This document shows, in pieces, positions 8,652 to 16,866 of a stretch of 25,822 nucleotides of DNA. Source of the DNA: Tannerellaceae bacterium. GTDB lineage: Bacteria; Bacteroidota; Bacteroidia; Bacteroidales; Tannerellaceae. Under the pieces are notes generated by a model. It was not told the DNA's origin. It saw only the letters and a list, made by a program, of their open reading frames with translations, and made no database searches. The DNA is taken from assembly GCA_031273385.1 (NCBI GenBank), contig JAISRY010000041.1, positions 1-25,822 on the forward strand, in the 5' to 3' direction. Position 1 is the first letter of the stretch. Every line of letters starts with the position of its first letter. The translations under genes and the position numbers were made by a program.

Positions 8652-9824
8652 ATGAAAAAGATAATCCAGAGTTTACCTTTCCGCCTGGCGGTTGCCATGC
8701 TTGCCGGTATAGGCGCCGGCCTTGTGGCGAACCAGACCGTGATGCAGGTCGTAATCACGCTGCAGAACCTGCTGGGCGCCGTCATTATGTTCACCATCCC
8801 ATTGATTATTATCGGGTTTATTGCGCCGTCGATCACAAAGCTCGGCAGCAACGCCTCAACCCTTTTGGGTATCGCCCTTTTGCTGGCCTACCTGTCCAGT
8901 GTGGGGGCTTCGCTTTTTTCCGTTGCTTCGGGTTATGCGATCTTGCCGCACCTGCATATTGAGAACGTGGCGGGCGATCACCGGCCTTTGCCGGAAATGC
9001 TGTTCGACCTCAGGATTCCGCCCCTTATGCCGGTGATGAGCGCGTTGTGCTTTTCCATCCTGATCGGCGTGGCGGCGACATGGCGGCGTGCCGGCCGGAT
9101 TATCGCCGCCCTGGACGAGTTTCAAGGCATCGTGCTGCTGATCGTTACCCGGATTATTATCCCGATCCTGCCCTTTTTTATTGCCTGTACGTTTTGTACG
9201 CTGTTTTATGAGGGGGTGATAACGAAGCATCTTCCGGTATTTCTGGCTGTCATCCTGTTGGTCATGGTCGGCCATTTTATCTGGATATCGCTCCTTTACC
9301 TCCTGGCGGGGGTGTATGCGAAGAAGAACCCGTTTCGTGTGTTGCGCCATTATGGGCCGGCGTATATGACGGCTGTCGGCACGATGTCGTCGGCGGCGAC
9401 ATTGCCGGTGGCGCTCAGTTGTGCACAGAAGTCCGATGCCTTGCGCCGTGATATGATCGACTTCGGCATTCCGTTGTTTGCCAACATACACCTGTGCGGG
9501 TCGGTACTGACGGAAACCTTTTTTGTGATGGCCGTTTCCCAGACGCTTTACGGAAGCCTCCCCCCGCTCTCATCCCTTGTCTTGTTCAGTATCCTGCTGG
9601 GGATATTTGCCATTGGCGCTCCCGGCGTCCCGGGCGGCACGGTGATGGCTTCGCTGGGGCTGATCGTCAACGTCCTCGGTTTCGATGCCTCCGGCACAGC
9701 CCTGATGCTGACCATCTTCGCCCTGCAAGACAGCTTCGGCACCGCCTGCAACGTCACAAGCGACGGCGCCCTGACATTGATCCTGAGCCGGTACAGCTCA
9801 CGGCGGGGAGAGGAGGTCACCTGA
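8652..9824 (+). CDS. Dicarboxylate/amino acid:cation symporter (DAACS family)
   Basis: This inner-membrane carrier probably imports an acidic amino acid or C4-dicarboxylate with H+ or Na+. It is 390 residues and mostly hydrophobic. It has the family's two re-entrant hairpins: a serine-rich HP1 as TMSSAATLP at 244-252 and HP2 as GAPGVPGG at 322-329. The substrate/cation motif is N367-V-T-S-D371, which corresponds to N-x-x-x-D in glutamate transporters. The frame extends upstream to 8580, but I use the ATG at 8652: it follows GGAAG and begins MKKIIQSLPF, and the -7 box lies upstream of it. The stop overlaps the convergent transglycosylase stop by eight bases. The actual substrate cannot be told from sequence. 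Confidence 0.9.
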   Translation: MKKIIQSLPFRLAVAMLAGIGAGLVANQTVMQVVITLQNLLGAVIMFTIPLIIIGFIAPSITKLGSNASTLLGIALLLAYLSSVGASLFSVASGYAILPHLHIENVAGDHRPLPEMLFDLRIPPLMPVMSALCFSILIGVAATWRRAGRIIAALDEFQGIVLLIVTRIIIPILPFFIACTFCTLFYEGVITKHLPVFLAVILLVMVGHFIWISLLYLLAGVYAKKNPFRVLRHYGPAYMTAVGTMSSAATLPVALSCAQKSDALRRDMIDFGIPLFANIHLCGSVLTETFFVMAVSQTLYGSLPPLSSLVLFSILLGIFAIGAPGVPGGTVMASLGLIVNVLGFDASGTALMLTIFALQDSFGTACNVTSDGALTLILSRYSSRRGEEVT

Positions 9825-10791
9825 CCACCCACCGCGCGTCGTGTACGTAGGTGTTCGGGCGGTGGTAGTGGAGGTCGTTTTCTTCGGGGATTTTGAGTTG
9901 GAAAGTTTTTCCTCCGGTGGTTAGTTTGGTGTCGCGCAGCCAGGGGTTAAACCGTTTCAGGTCGGCGTAGGTGATTCCCTGGTTCTTTGCGAAAGCAGAC
10001 AGGTCGGCGATATCGGCGGATACGGGTACCTCTTTTGTATGGATCGGTTTATACAAATCCTGCGCTCCTATGACGAAACCATATTTATAGGGGTTTTCAA
10101 AGATCTGTTTGATCGCCATGATCCGGTAGACGTAACGGGAGGTCTCTTCCACCAGCCACAGGTCGAAAGCGTTGTTTGCGTTTTGCTTCGTCAATTCTCC
10201 GCTGATACGTCCCATGCCGGCATTGTAGGAGGCCGCAACGCTGGCCCAGTCGTTGTATTGGGCATAGGCCTCTTTCAGGAATTTGCAGGCGGCGACGGTC
10301 GCTTTTTCCACATGGCAGCGTTCGTCCACCGTCGGGGTAATGGCCAGCCCGTATTGCCGTCCCGTCGCTTCCATAAACTGCCATGTCCCTACGGCACGCG
10401 CCGGCGACGAAGCGCGCGGATCCAAATGGCTTTCTATCACCGCCAGGTACTTGAAATCGTCCGGAACTCCGTTCGCCCTCAGGATGGGTTCGATCAGAGG
10501 GAAGTAGCGGTTGGCGCGTTTGATAAGCAGCATGGTCGTGGAGTGGAAATAGGTGAAACTACTCAACTCCCTGTCGAACCCCTCGTGCATATTGTAGCGC
10601 GTGATATCAATGGGCTTTCCGCAAAAAAGCGCCGAAGAGGGGACTTCCGGCGAAGCCGTCATGGACAGCACGACAGGGTGGTCTTCCAGCACCTTTTTCG
10701 AGTCGGTAGAACTAACGGCGAGAACCGTCACAAGTGTGATCAACGCACAGCTTGCGAGTGTGATCATATTATTCTTCTTCGATAATGGCAT
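9817..10791 (-). CDS. Lytic transglycosylase (SLT domain, MltD-like)
   Basis: The enzyme cuts the MurNAc-GlcNAc bond of peptidoglycan to give 1,6-anhydro ends. A hydrophobic N-terminal segment (about 10-27) is a signal peptide or anchor, so it acts in the periplasm. The SLT family 1 domain spans about 90-240 and contains the catalytic glutamate E120 in YLAVIESHLDP, then AVGTWQFM, and SYNAGMGR around residue 190. A C-terminal segment (about 255-312) resembles a degenerate LysM module: 'SAFAKNQGITYADLKRFNPW'. The start at 10791 overlaps the upstream gene by 23 bases. An ATG at 10767, just after that gene's stop, is an alternative that leaves only the signal peptide at the front. It is the second gene of a minus-strand operon. 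Confidence 0.9.
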   Translation of the reverse strand: MPLSKKNNMITLASCALITLVTVLAVSSTDSKKVLEDHPVVLSMTASPEVPSSALFCGKPIDITRYNMHEGFDRELSSFTYFHSTTMLLIKRANRYFPLIEPILRANGVPDDFKYLAVIESHLDPRASSPARAVGTWQFMEATGRQYGLAITPTVDERCHVEKATVAACKFLKEAYAQYNDWASVAASYNAGMGRISGELTKQNANNAFDLWLVEETSRYVYRIMAIKQIFENPYKYGFVIGAQDLYKPIHTKEVPVSADIADLSAFAKNQGITYADLKRFNPWLRDTKLTTGGKTFQLKIPEENDLHYHRPNTYVHDARWVVR

Positions 10792-12103
10792 CTTGTATTC
10801 TTTTAGATCTGATGATATTGATATCTCCTTTTTTCAGATAGGATTCCCCATCTGCTCCTTTTGCTTCAATCACATAAAAATAGACGCCCGGCGGGACATA
10901 TTTTCCCCCCTTTTTCCCGTCCCATCCCAGCGAGGGATCCGTCCAGCGGAACATTTCCACCCCCGAGCGGTTAAATATCCATCCTTTAAAGGAGACGATG
11001 GATTTGTAGGCGACCTTAAACTCGTCGTTGACTCCCGGCGATACGCCGGGCGAAAAGACATTCGGTACGTCAAGCATGGATTCCGTGATCTTTATCTCGA
11101 ACGTTTTCGTGGCGTCCACACACGCTCCCGTCCGGTCGCCGACCTCCAGGAGAGCTGTATATGTCCCGCCCTTTTCAAAGGTATAGGACACCTCTTCGCC
11201 GGTATAGCGGATCAACACATCGTCGGGCGTGTCGTTGTTCCATATTTTCCATATATATAATGAAGCGACGGGCGAGTTGGCATATCCGCTGAAACGGATC
11301 GTTACCGGAGCGGAAAGTTTCTCACCGTCGGAGACCAGGTTTGTCCCGAAAGAGGAGACCATCGTTGTGTCGGCATGGGTTTCTATGGCGACGGTCTCGA
11401 AGAAAGGGGTCGTTATGGATTGTTCGACATCGAAATGGCGGGCGTAAAGATCGCCGGCCAGCCGGAACTCGGTATCTGTCAGCGGTGGCGGAGAGAGGAT
11501 ATGCCGCAACGGGTTTCCGGTACGTTCGGTATTGGTTTTGGGGGAGAACTGCTTCCCCTCTTCGCTCCACTCCAGGGTGTTGTAGGTCAACTCAAATTCT
11601 CGTTCCAGCTCCCTCCTCAGCCCTGTTGCGGGAAGCGAATAGTACATCGGCTCCATCACGATCTTCCCGTTGAACCACAGTTCGGTACAGGCATTCTCCG
11701 GCTTCTCCACATAAAAATCCTGCATGTCGACGACATACCTGCTGTAATCGATAATCCAGATAAACCGGCTCAACTGCCCCGCCTCCTCTACAAAATAGCC
11801 ATATCCCTCTTCGGGACGATCCACGACCGACTGCGTACCGGCCTGCGTACTGGCGACGGCTTCCGCTTCCAATGCGTTGGTTTTGTAGCGAAACCATTTG
11901 TGGGAGGTGGAAGAAGAGCTATATTTCAATTCGACATTTTCCATGCCATAGACCAGGTATACTTTCAGCCTGTTGGCCGTATCGTCAATCACCTCATACG
12001 GCGTCCCTCTTCCTCCCGTCACCGAATATTGCGCATGTAACGTATACGTAAACAGGAGCATACAAAACAAGAGAGTCCGCATTATGTGTTTTATCTTTAC
12101 CAT
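10769..12103 (-). CDS. Secreted protein with PKD-like and type IX (type B) sorting domain
   Basis: The 444-residue protein has a signal peptide ending near HAQYS (about residues 1-25). A region of unknown fold follows, then a PKD-like beta domain (about 250-335). The last 100 residues are a gliding-motility-associated C-terminal (CHU_C, type B) sorting domain: VPNVFSPG at 346-353, GWIFNRSG, GWDGKKGGKYVPPGVYFYVI and GDINIIR. This marks export through the type IX secretion system and possible surface attachment. Residues after GDINIIR (SKRIQDAIIEEE) are an unusual acidic tail; in my experience such domains usually end near that point. AAGGTGAG before the ATG at 12103 supports this start. It is co-transcribed with the transglycosylase, which overlaps it by 23 bases. 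The role is unknown; cell-surface remodelling is an inference. Confidence 0.85.
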   Translation of the reverse strand: MVKIKHIMRTLLFCMLLFTYTLHAQYSVTGGRGTPYEVIDDTANRLKVYLVYGMENVELKYSSSSTSHKWFRYKTNALEAEAVASTQAGTQSVVDRPEEGYGYFVEEAGQLSRFIWIIDYSRYVVDMQDFYVEKPENACTELWFNGKIVMEPMYYSLPATGLRRELEREFELTYNTLEWSEEGKQFSPKTNTERTGNPLRHILSPPPLTDTEFRLAGDLYARHFDVEQSITTPFFETVAIETHADTTMVSSFGTNLVSDGEKLSAPVTIRFSGYANSPVASLYIWKIWNNDTPDDVLIRYTGEEVSYTFEKGGTYTALLEVGDRTGACVDATKTFEIKITESMLDVPNVFSPGVSPGVNDEFKVAYKSIVSFKGWIFNRSGVEMFRWTDPSLGWDGKKGGKYVPPGVYFYVIEAKGADGESYLKKGDINIIRSKRIQDAIIEEE

Positions 12104-12123
12104 ATTCTCACCTTATTAGCGTT

Positions 12124-12131
12124 CAAAATTA
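12124..12131 (-). promoter_or_regulatory. -7 box for the T9SS cargo and transglycosylase genes
   Basis: On the minus strand this reads TAATTTTG, a TAnnTTTG match, 21 bases from the ATG at 12103. It is one half of a back-to-back promoter pair in the 79-base intergenic gap. Confidence 0.6.
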
Positions 12132-12152
12132 GTATTTTATGCCGACATACAC

Positions 12153-12160
12153 TATCTTTG
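12153..12160 (+). promoter_or_regulatory. -7 box for the LysM/periplasmic-binding gene
   Basis: TATCTTTG matches TAnnTTTG, 23 bases before the ATG at 12183. It is the plus-strand half of the divergent promoter pair. Confidence 0.6.
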
Positions 12161-12182
12161 CCGCAAATATTCCGATAAACCG

Positions 12183-13988
12183 ATGGACAAGATTTGTATT
12201 TATATGCTGGCTTTTTTAACTGGTTTAACCGGCATGACGCTTTACGCTCAGGAAAACGAAAGGCAGGCTGTAATTATTAACGGTCAAAGCGATGATATAT
12301 TTTATCATACGATTGAGCGGGGGCAGACCGTTTATGCTATTGCCACCATGTATGAAGTCAGCGTGGAAGATATCTACCGCCTGAATCCCGAAAGCCGCAA
12401 CGGGATAAGAGCCGGCGCGACGCTGCGGGTGCCACAGAAAGGGCTGGCAACGACGCCCACCGTCATTCCCGGCGAACCGCTTTACACCTTTCATACGATC
12501 CAACCCAAAGAGACGCTCTATTCCATGTCGGTGAAATACAATGTCCCCGCCGCCGATATTATTGCGGCCAACCCGGGGTTGTCCGTATCGACCTTTACCA
12601 TTGGAAAGACCATCCGCATCCCACCCACGGAGATCGCCAACCTGCCCGGCAGGGAGATACAAACCGTCACCAGGGAGATGGAATATACCATCGACAAGAA
12701 AGAGACCATGTACCGGATTACCCGTAAATTCAATATCTCAAGCGACGAGCTGATCAGGAGGAATCCGCAACTGAAGGACGGGGTGAAAGCCGGGATGGTC
12801 ATCAAGATACCGGTACAGGCGGAAGAGGCCGTCATACGTACGGCGCCCCAGGCAAGGGAAAGAGAGGTCAATGCCCTGTTGTCCGAGCCTAAAGAGGTCA
12901 ACCGCGTGAACCGGATACGTGTCGCCCTGCTATTGCCCTTTACGTCGGATGATGCCGCCGCTTCGACGACAACCCCCCGCTTTGTCGAATATTATGAGGG
13001 ACTGTTGCTTGCGATAGACAGCTTGCGCAACCTGGGCATATCCGTAGACCTGACCGTCCGTGATACGGGAAGCGGGAGACGGAGACTGGATAACATACTG
13101 AAAGAAGAGGCGTTATTAAACGCCCATCTGATTATCGGAGCCGTACAAAACGACCAGATCAAGCCGGTAGCCGATTTTGCCAAAGCGCACAACATCAAAT
13201 ATGTCATCCCGTTCACCTCCAGAAACGACGACGTACTCTCCAATTCATGCATATTCCAGGTCAATACGCCCCATTCCTATTTATATGCGAAAGCGGCGCA
13301 AACGGGTTGCGACCTGTTTGCGGGCGACAATATTATCTTTGTCGACACGAAAGATAAAGACGATAAGACCGAATTTATCCGGACGTTCAAACAGGAGTTG
13401 GCCGGACGGAATATCGCATTTAAAGAGCTGTCGTATCGTGCGGAGGGCTTCGTCGAAGATATGGAATCGTTGATGAGCGGGGAGAAACGGAACGTGATTA
13501 TCCCCCTGTCGAGCGCAAGCGAGGCGTTTAACAAGATCAGGATTCCGCTCCGTATCGTGGTCGATACGCATCCCGAATACCGCGTCAGCCTGTTTGGTTA
13601 CCCCGACTGGCAAACCTATACCAATGAATTTCTGGACGACTATTTCGCGTTGAACGCCTTTACATACACCCATTTCTATGCCGACAACATGTCGCCCGGC
13701 GTATTGGATTTTTATTCCAAATATACGATGTGGTACAGTAAAAGCCTCCTGAATACATTCCCCAAATACGGCATTTTAGGTTTCGATACCGGTATGTTCT
13801 TTTTGGGTGCGATCTACCAATATGGCTCAAACTTTGAAGACCATATAGATAAGATGCGCTATAAGTCCATTCAGACCGGTTTCGACTTTCAGCGTGTAAA
13901 TAACTGGGGAGGCTTTGTGAATACAAACCTGTTTATTATACATTACGACAGGGATAATTATACCATCACACGACATCAGGTAAAATGA
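12183..13988 (+). CDS. Triple-LysM protein fused to periplasmic-binding (type 1) domain
   Basis: The 601-residue protein begins with a signal peptide (about 1-22, ending YAQ). Three LysM peptidoglycan-binding modules follow at about 40-85, 101-147 and 167-211, each with a YTI/FHT opening and an NP motif. After a linker, residues 245-590 match a periplasmic-binding protein type 1 fold, as in amino acid receptors: RIRVALLLPF at the start and 'LIIGAVQNDQIKPVADFAK' for the first ligand-cleft segment. This architecture recurs in Bacteroidetes. The binding domain has no obvious permease nearby, so it may be a wall-anchored sensor or organiser rather than an importer; that is inference. It overlaps the next gene by four bases (ATGA at 13985-13988). 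Confidence 0.88.
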   Translation: MDKICIYMLAFLTGLTGMTLYAQENERQAVIINGQSDDIFYHTIERGQTVYAIATMYEVSVEDIYRLNPESRNGIRAGATLRVPQKGLATTPTVIPGEPLYTFHTIQPKETLYSMSVKYNVPAADIIAANPGLSVSTFTIGKTIRIPPTEIANLPGREIQTVTREMEYTIDKKETMYRITRKFNISSDELIRRNPQLKDGVKAGMVIKIPVQAEEAVIRTAPQAREREVNALLSEPKEVNRVNRIRVALLLPFTSDDAAASTTTPRFVEYYEGLLLAIDSLRNLGISVDLTVRDTGSGRRRLDNILKEEALLNAHLIIGAVQNDQIKPVADFAKAHNIKYVIPFTSRNDDVLSNSCIFQVNTPHSYLYAKAAQTGCDLFAGDNIIFVDTKDKDDKTEFIRTFKQELAGRNIAFKELSYRAEGFVEDMESLMSGEKRNVIIPLSSASEAFNKIRIPLRIVVDTHPEYRVSLFGYPDWQTYTNEFLDDYFALNAFTYTHFYADNMSPGVLDFYSKYTMWYSKSLLNTFPKYGILGFDTGMFFLGAIYQYGSNFEDHIDKMRYKSIQTGFDFQRVNNWGGFVNTNLFIIHYDRDNYTITRHQVK

Positions 13989-14701
13989 GGAGAATGAAGA
14001 CACGGAGGATCATTTCAATAATAGGCCTAAGCCTGGCTTTGCTTGCGGAGGCGGACGGGCAAACCGCTTTCAGGAGGGAACTATCCATCGGCGGATCATT
14101 CGGGATGGGCATGTCTACCGTCAGTTTTGTCCCGAAAATCCAGGAAAACCAACTGTTGGGGCTTCAGGTAGGCATTACGGGACGCTGGCTGACGGAAAAG
14201 AATTTAGGGCTGATGGCTGAAATCAATTTCTCCCAACAGGGATGGGATGAGCAGTTCGACGACACGCAATACCATTATACCCGCCGGATCAATTATGTCG
14301 ACATACCCATTATGACGCATATCTATTTCGGTAGTGGCCGCATCCGGTTTATCTTCAACCTGGGGCCGAAAGTGGGGTATGCCATGAGCGAACAGACGAC
14401 GACGAATGTGAAGCAAGACGATGCCCTCCCGCCCAACAATGGCGAGAAAGCAACGATATTAAGGGATAAACCGTTGGAGAATAAGTTTGCATGGGGAATA
14501 TGTGGCGGGCCGGGTATCGAACTGCGCACGAAAGCGGGGTATTTTATTCTGGAGGGCAGGTACTATTACGCCTTGGGCGATATCTTTCACAGCAAACGGG
14601 AAGACCCCTTTTCCATGTCTTCCAGTCAAGTAATCATGGGGAAACTCACCTACCTGATCCCCTTAACCAAACAAAAAAAGAGGTCACCTCAACCGCTCTA
14701 A
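13985..14701 (+). CDS. PorT-like outer-membrane beta-barrel protein
   Basis: The 238-residue protein starts with a signal peptide (cleavage near 'ADGQTAFRR', about residue 26). It continues with alternating amphipathic beta strands such as 'LGLQVGITGRW', 'YVDIPIMTHIYF' and 'FILEGRYYYALGDIF', as in the outer-membrane barrel family that includes PorT. PorT itself belongs to type IX secretion, but this family has many members, so the family name does not prove that role here. Its start overlaps the stop of the LysM protein by four bases, so the two are translationally coupled and likely work at the envelope together. The stop overlaps the end of the convergent DUF4293 gene by 18 bases. Confidence 0.75.
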   Translation: MRRMKTRRIISIIGLSLALLAEADGQTAFRRELSIGGSFGMGMSTVSFVPKIQENQLLGLQVGITGRWLTEKNLGLMAEINFSQQGWDEQFDDTQYHYTRRINYVDIPIMTHIYFGSGRIRFIFNLGPKVGYAMSEQTTTNVKQDDALPPNNGEKATILRDKPLENKFAWGICGGPGIELRTKAGYFILEGRYYYALGDIFHSKREDPFSMSSSQVIMGKLTYLIPLTKQKKRSPQPL

Positions 14702-15145
14702 CGAACGAACCAACGCTTCGTCTGCCCCAATGCCGCGTATGGCCAGGTAATTCAGGATCAGACTGACCAGGGGAAACGACAGCGCTATCCTGACGTTGAC
14801 CGACAGGTCGCCCAGCTCCCTCTTCATCGTCCAGACAAGAAAAGCGAAGAATCCGTAGAAACCGATCATCAACAGGGCGTTAAAGATGCATAGCCGTATC
14901 TGCAACATCCTTTTTCTATAGCAAAGAATCGTAAAAAAGGCCAGCAACGCAATGATCGCCGTCAAGGCAAAAAGCCCCCATACGGGATAAACCAGCTCAG
15001 CGTCCGGCGCACTGGAATGAACCCCCGATACGTCGAACGAATACACCGCCCCCCCCGCCTGCAAAACGGCGAGAGGCAGAAACGCCATACCAACGATCAG
15101 AAGTGTAATGATAAGCAGATAAACCGTTTGAATCCTTTGTAACAT
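14684..15145 (-). CDS. DUF4293 membrane protein, four transmembrane segments
   Basis: The 153-residue protein has four hydrophobic helices: at about 5-27 (QTVYLLIITLLIVGM), and around 'FALTAIIALLAFFTIL', 'FNALLMIGFYGFFAFL' and 'ALSFPLVSLILNYLAI'. It ends with the DUF4293-type tail DEALVRSLERLR. The frame extends upstream to 15226 through part of rpoZ, but the ATG at 15145 gives the expected membrane N-terminus MLQRIQTVYLL and lies ten bases after the rpoZ stop. It is the last gene of bamD-rpoZ-DUF4293. Its 3' end overlaps the PorT-like gene by 18 bases. No biochemical function is known to me. Confidence 0.85.
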   Translation of the reverse strand: MLQRIQTVYLLIITLLIVGMAFLPLAVLQAGGAVYSFDVSGVHSSAPDAELVYPVWGLFALTAIIALLAFFTILCYRKRMLQIRLCIFNALLMIGFYGFFAFLVWTMKRELGDLSVNVRIALSFPLVSLILNYLAIRGIGADEALVRSLERLR

Positions 15146-15155
15146 CGCTTTCCGG

Positions 15156-15488
15156 TTAAAATGTATTCTTGTCCTTTGCCGGATTCTTGAAATAAACTTT
15201 GCCCTCTTCATACTCCTGGGCGGCAATCAACGTCGCTTTCGGAAGCTTTTCGTAATAACGTGAAATCTCAATCTGCTCCCTGTTCTCAAAGACCTCTTCC
15301 AGGTTATCGTTGTATGAGGCAAACTCCTGAAGTTTCTTCTCCAGCTCATGCTTCATCTCTACCGAAATCTGGTTGGAACGCTTGGCGATAACCATCGTCG
15401 TTTCATAAATATTGCCTGTATCTGATGACAGTTTCATCATATCGCGTGTCACGGTGTTGACCGGAGCATTTGACTTTTTGTAATCCAT
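15156..15488 (-). CDS. rpoZ: RNA polymerase omega subunit (Rpb6-type)
   Basis: Omega helps fold and assemble RNA polymerase by clamping the beta' subunit. The 110-residue protein has the Rpb6/omega core: 'NIYETTMVIAKRSNQIS' at about 26-42, which matches the conserved helix in bacterial omega and yeast Rpb6, and the C-terminal 'KATLIAAQEYEEGKVYF' segment. It is the Bacteroidetes form, longer than the approximately 90-residue proteobacterial subunit. It lies 24 bases after bamD and ten bases before the DUF4293 gene. Pairing with bamD is familiar to me from other Bacteroidales and supports the call. Confidence 0.9.
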   Translation of the reverse strand: MDYKKSNAPVNTVTRDMMKLSSDTGNIYETTMVIAKRSNQISVEMKHELEKKLQEFASYNDNLEEVFENREQIEISRYYEKLPKATLIAAQEYEEGKVYFKNPAKDKNTF

Positions 15489-15512
15489 ATATCTGTTTTA
15501 TAAATTAAATCA

Positions 15513-16322
15513 TTAATAGCCGTCCGAAATACGCCTGTTCGAATAATTGAAATACCGCTGCGCCTGCTTCACATATTTGCCTTCGGGAAACTCGTTCATA
15601 TAATTGTAGTATTCATCGACCACATCGCGGTAACGCCCCTGCAACTTCTCTTCCACACTGACTATAGCCAGGTCGTATTTCGACTGCAACATCAAATACA
15701 TAAACTCTTCCCTGTATTTCGTGTACGGATAGTTCTTCAGGGCGTTCTGCGCCGTAATAATGGCCGAGAGGTAATTATTCCCCATATAGGTGCCCAGGTT
15801 ATAATACAGGCGGGTAGCCATCAGCTCCTTATACACCAGCTTCTCCTGCAGCTCGAACAAAATGTTTTGCGCCTCTACCGCCCGTTCGGATTGCGGATAA
15901 TATTCCATATACAGCTGAAGCTGATTGATCGCTTCGTGCGTTTGCGCCTGGTCTAAACGGTAATCAGGGGAATCGAGGTACAGGCCGTAGCCGGAATAGA
16001 AACGCGCCAGCTCGACATACTCGCCTTTCGGATAAGAGGTATAATATTGGTTGAAGTACTGCGACGCCGTCTGATAATCCGTCTGCCCGTAATAACTCTG
16101 CGCAAGGAGATACAGCGACTCTTCGGCATGGGGCGTCCCTTTGAATATGGTCACCAGTTCCTCCAGCAGAGTGGCGGATCTGGAATACTGTTTTGCATTG
16201 AAATACTTCTTTGCATACGAATATTTTAACTCATAGTCGGTACTCTTCAATATCTTGTTATATTCCCCGCAAGAGGAGAACATAACCAGTATCATCATCA
16301 AAAAACATATACTCTTTTTCAT
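15513..16322 (-). CDS. bamD: Outer membrane assembly lipoprotein BamD
   Basis: BamD is the essential lipoprotein partner of BamA in inserting beta-barrel proteins into the outer membrane. The protein is 269 residues. The N-terminal signal MKKSICFLMMILVMFSSC gives a lipobox cysteine at residue 18. The rest is tetratricopeptide-like helices: 'KKYFNAKQYSRSATLLEEL', 'SLYLLAQSYYGQTDYQTA' and 'QTHEAINQLQLYMEYYP' follow the known BamD pattern. An in-frame TTG at 16343 is not the start, because it lies inside the -7 box at 16341-16348. The gene heads bamD-rpoZ-DUF4293. Confidence 0.92.
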   Translation of the reverse strand: MKKSICFLMMILVMFSSCGEYNKILKSTDYELKYSYAKKYFNAKQYSRSATLLEELVTIFKGTPHAEESLYLLAQSYYGQTDYQTASQYFNQYYTSYPKGEYVELARFYSGYGLYLDSPDYRLDQAQTHEAINQLQLYMEYYPQSERAVEAQNILFELQEKLVYKELMATRLYYNLGTYMGNNYLSAIITAQNALKNYPYTKYREEFMYLMLQSKYDLAIVSVEEKLQGRYRDVVDEYYNYMNEFPEGKYVKQAQRYFNYSNRRISDGY

Positions 16323-16340
16323 CCCTGTCTGTTTAACGTG

Positions 16341-16348
16341 CAAAATTA
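16341..16348 (-). promoter_or_regulatory. -7 box for the bamD operon
   Basis: Read on the minus strand this is TAATTTTG, an exact TAnnTTTG match, 19 bases from the bamD ATG at 16322. It rules out the longer in-frame TTG start. Confidence 0.65.
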
Positions 16349-16418
16349 GCGTATCCCCGCCAATAAATAAAACACAAAACGTTAATATTTACAAGAGCCT
16401 GCATAAAATGTATCATTC

Positions 16419-16844
16419 TTACAACTTATACAGGTCGCTGGCGGCAAGTAAAGTCAGCTTATTGGCTGTTAATACGTCCGCGCACCGCCCGACGTCGTCG
16501 GGGCGGATAATCACATGCGCCGAATCGCCCTGCGCAAACGCGTACATATACTCGATAAATATACCGGCGCCGGTAATGATATCCATCGCCTTGGCCAGGG
16601 CGCCGGGGCGGTTGGGGCAATAAAGGCATACCACGTCGGTGATACTGACGGCGTAGAGCTGCTCGCGAAGAACCTCGATCGCCCTGTCCGTATCGGAAAC
16701 GATCAGCCGAAGGATACCGAAGTCCGAACTTTCCGAAACGGTAAAGGCCGACATGTTTATCCCCGCATCGCCCAATATCTTTGCCACTTCCGTAAAACGG
16801 CCTTTCCTGTTTTCAAGAAAGATAGACAACTGTTTAATTAACAT
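16419..16844 (-). CDS. Tandem ACT domain protein
   Basis: The 141-residue protein consists of two ACT domains. ACT modules bind amino acids and allosterically control enzymes. The first (about 1-68) has 'QLSIFLENRKGRFTEVAKIL' and 'GINMSAFTVSE'; the second (about 70-140) has 'CLYCPNRPGALAKAMDII' and 'GIFIEYMYAFAQ'. The gene follows paaK with a 22-base gap. In Bacteroidetes and other anaerobes such proteins accompany phenylacetate-CoA ligase and indolepyruvate oxidoreductase genes, which suggests a link to aromatic amino acid breakdown. That link is recalled, not shown by this sequence. No signal peptide is present. Confidence 0.85.
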   Translation of the reverse strand: MLIKQLSIFLENRKGRFTEVAKILGDAGINMSAFTVSESSDFGILRLIVSDTDRAIEVLREQLYAVSITDVVCLYCPNRPGALAKAMDIITGAGIFIEYMYAFAQGDSAHVIIRPDDVGRCADVLTANKLTLLAASDLYKL

Positions 16845-16866
16845 CGCTTTTTTACTTTTATAATGG

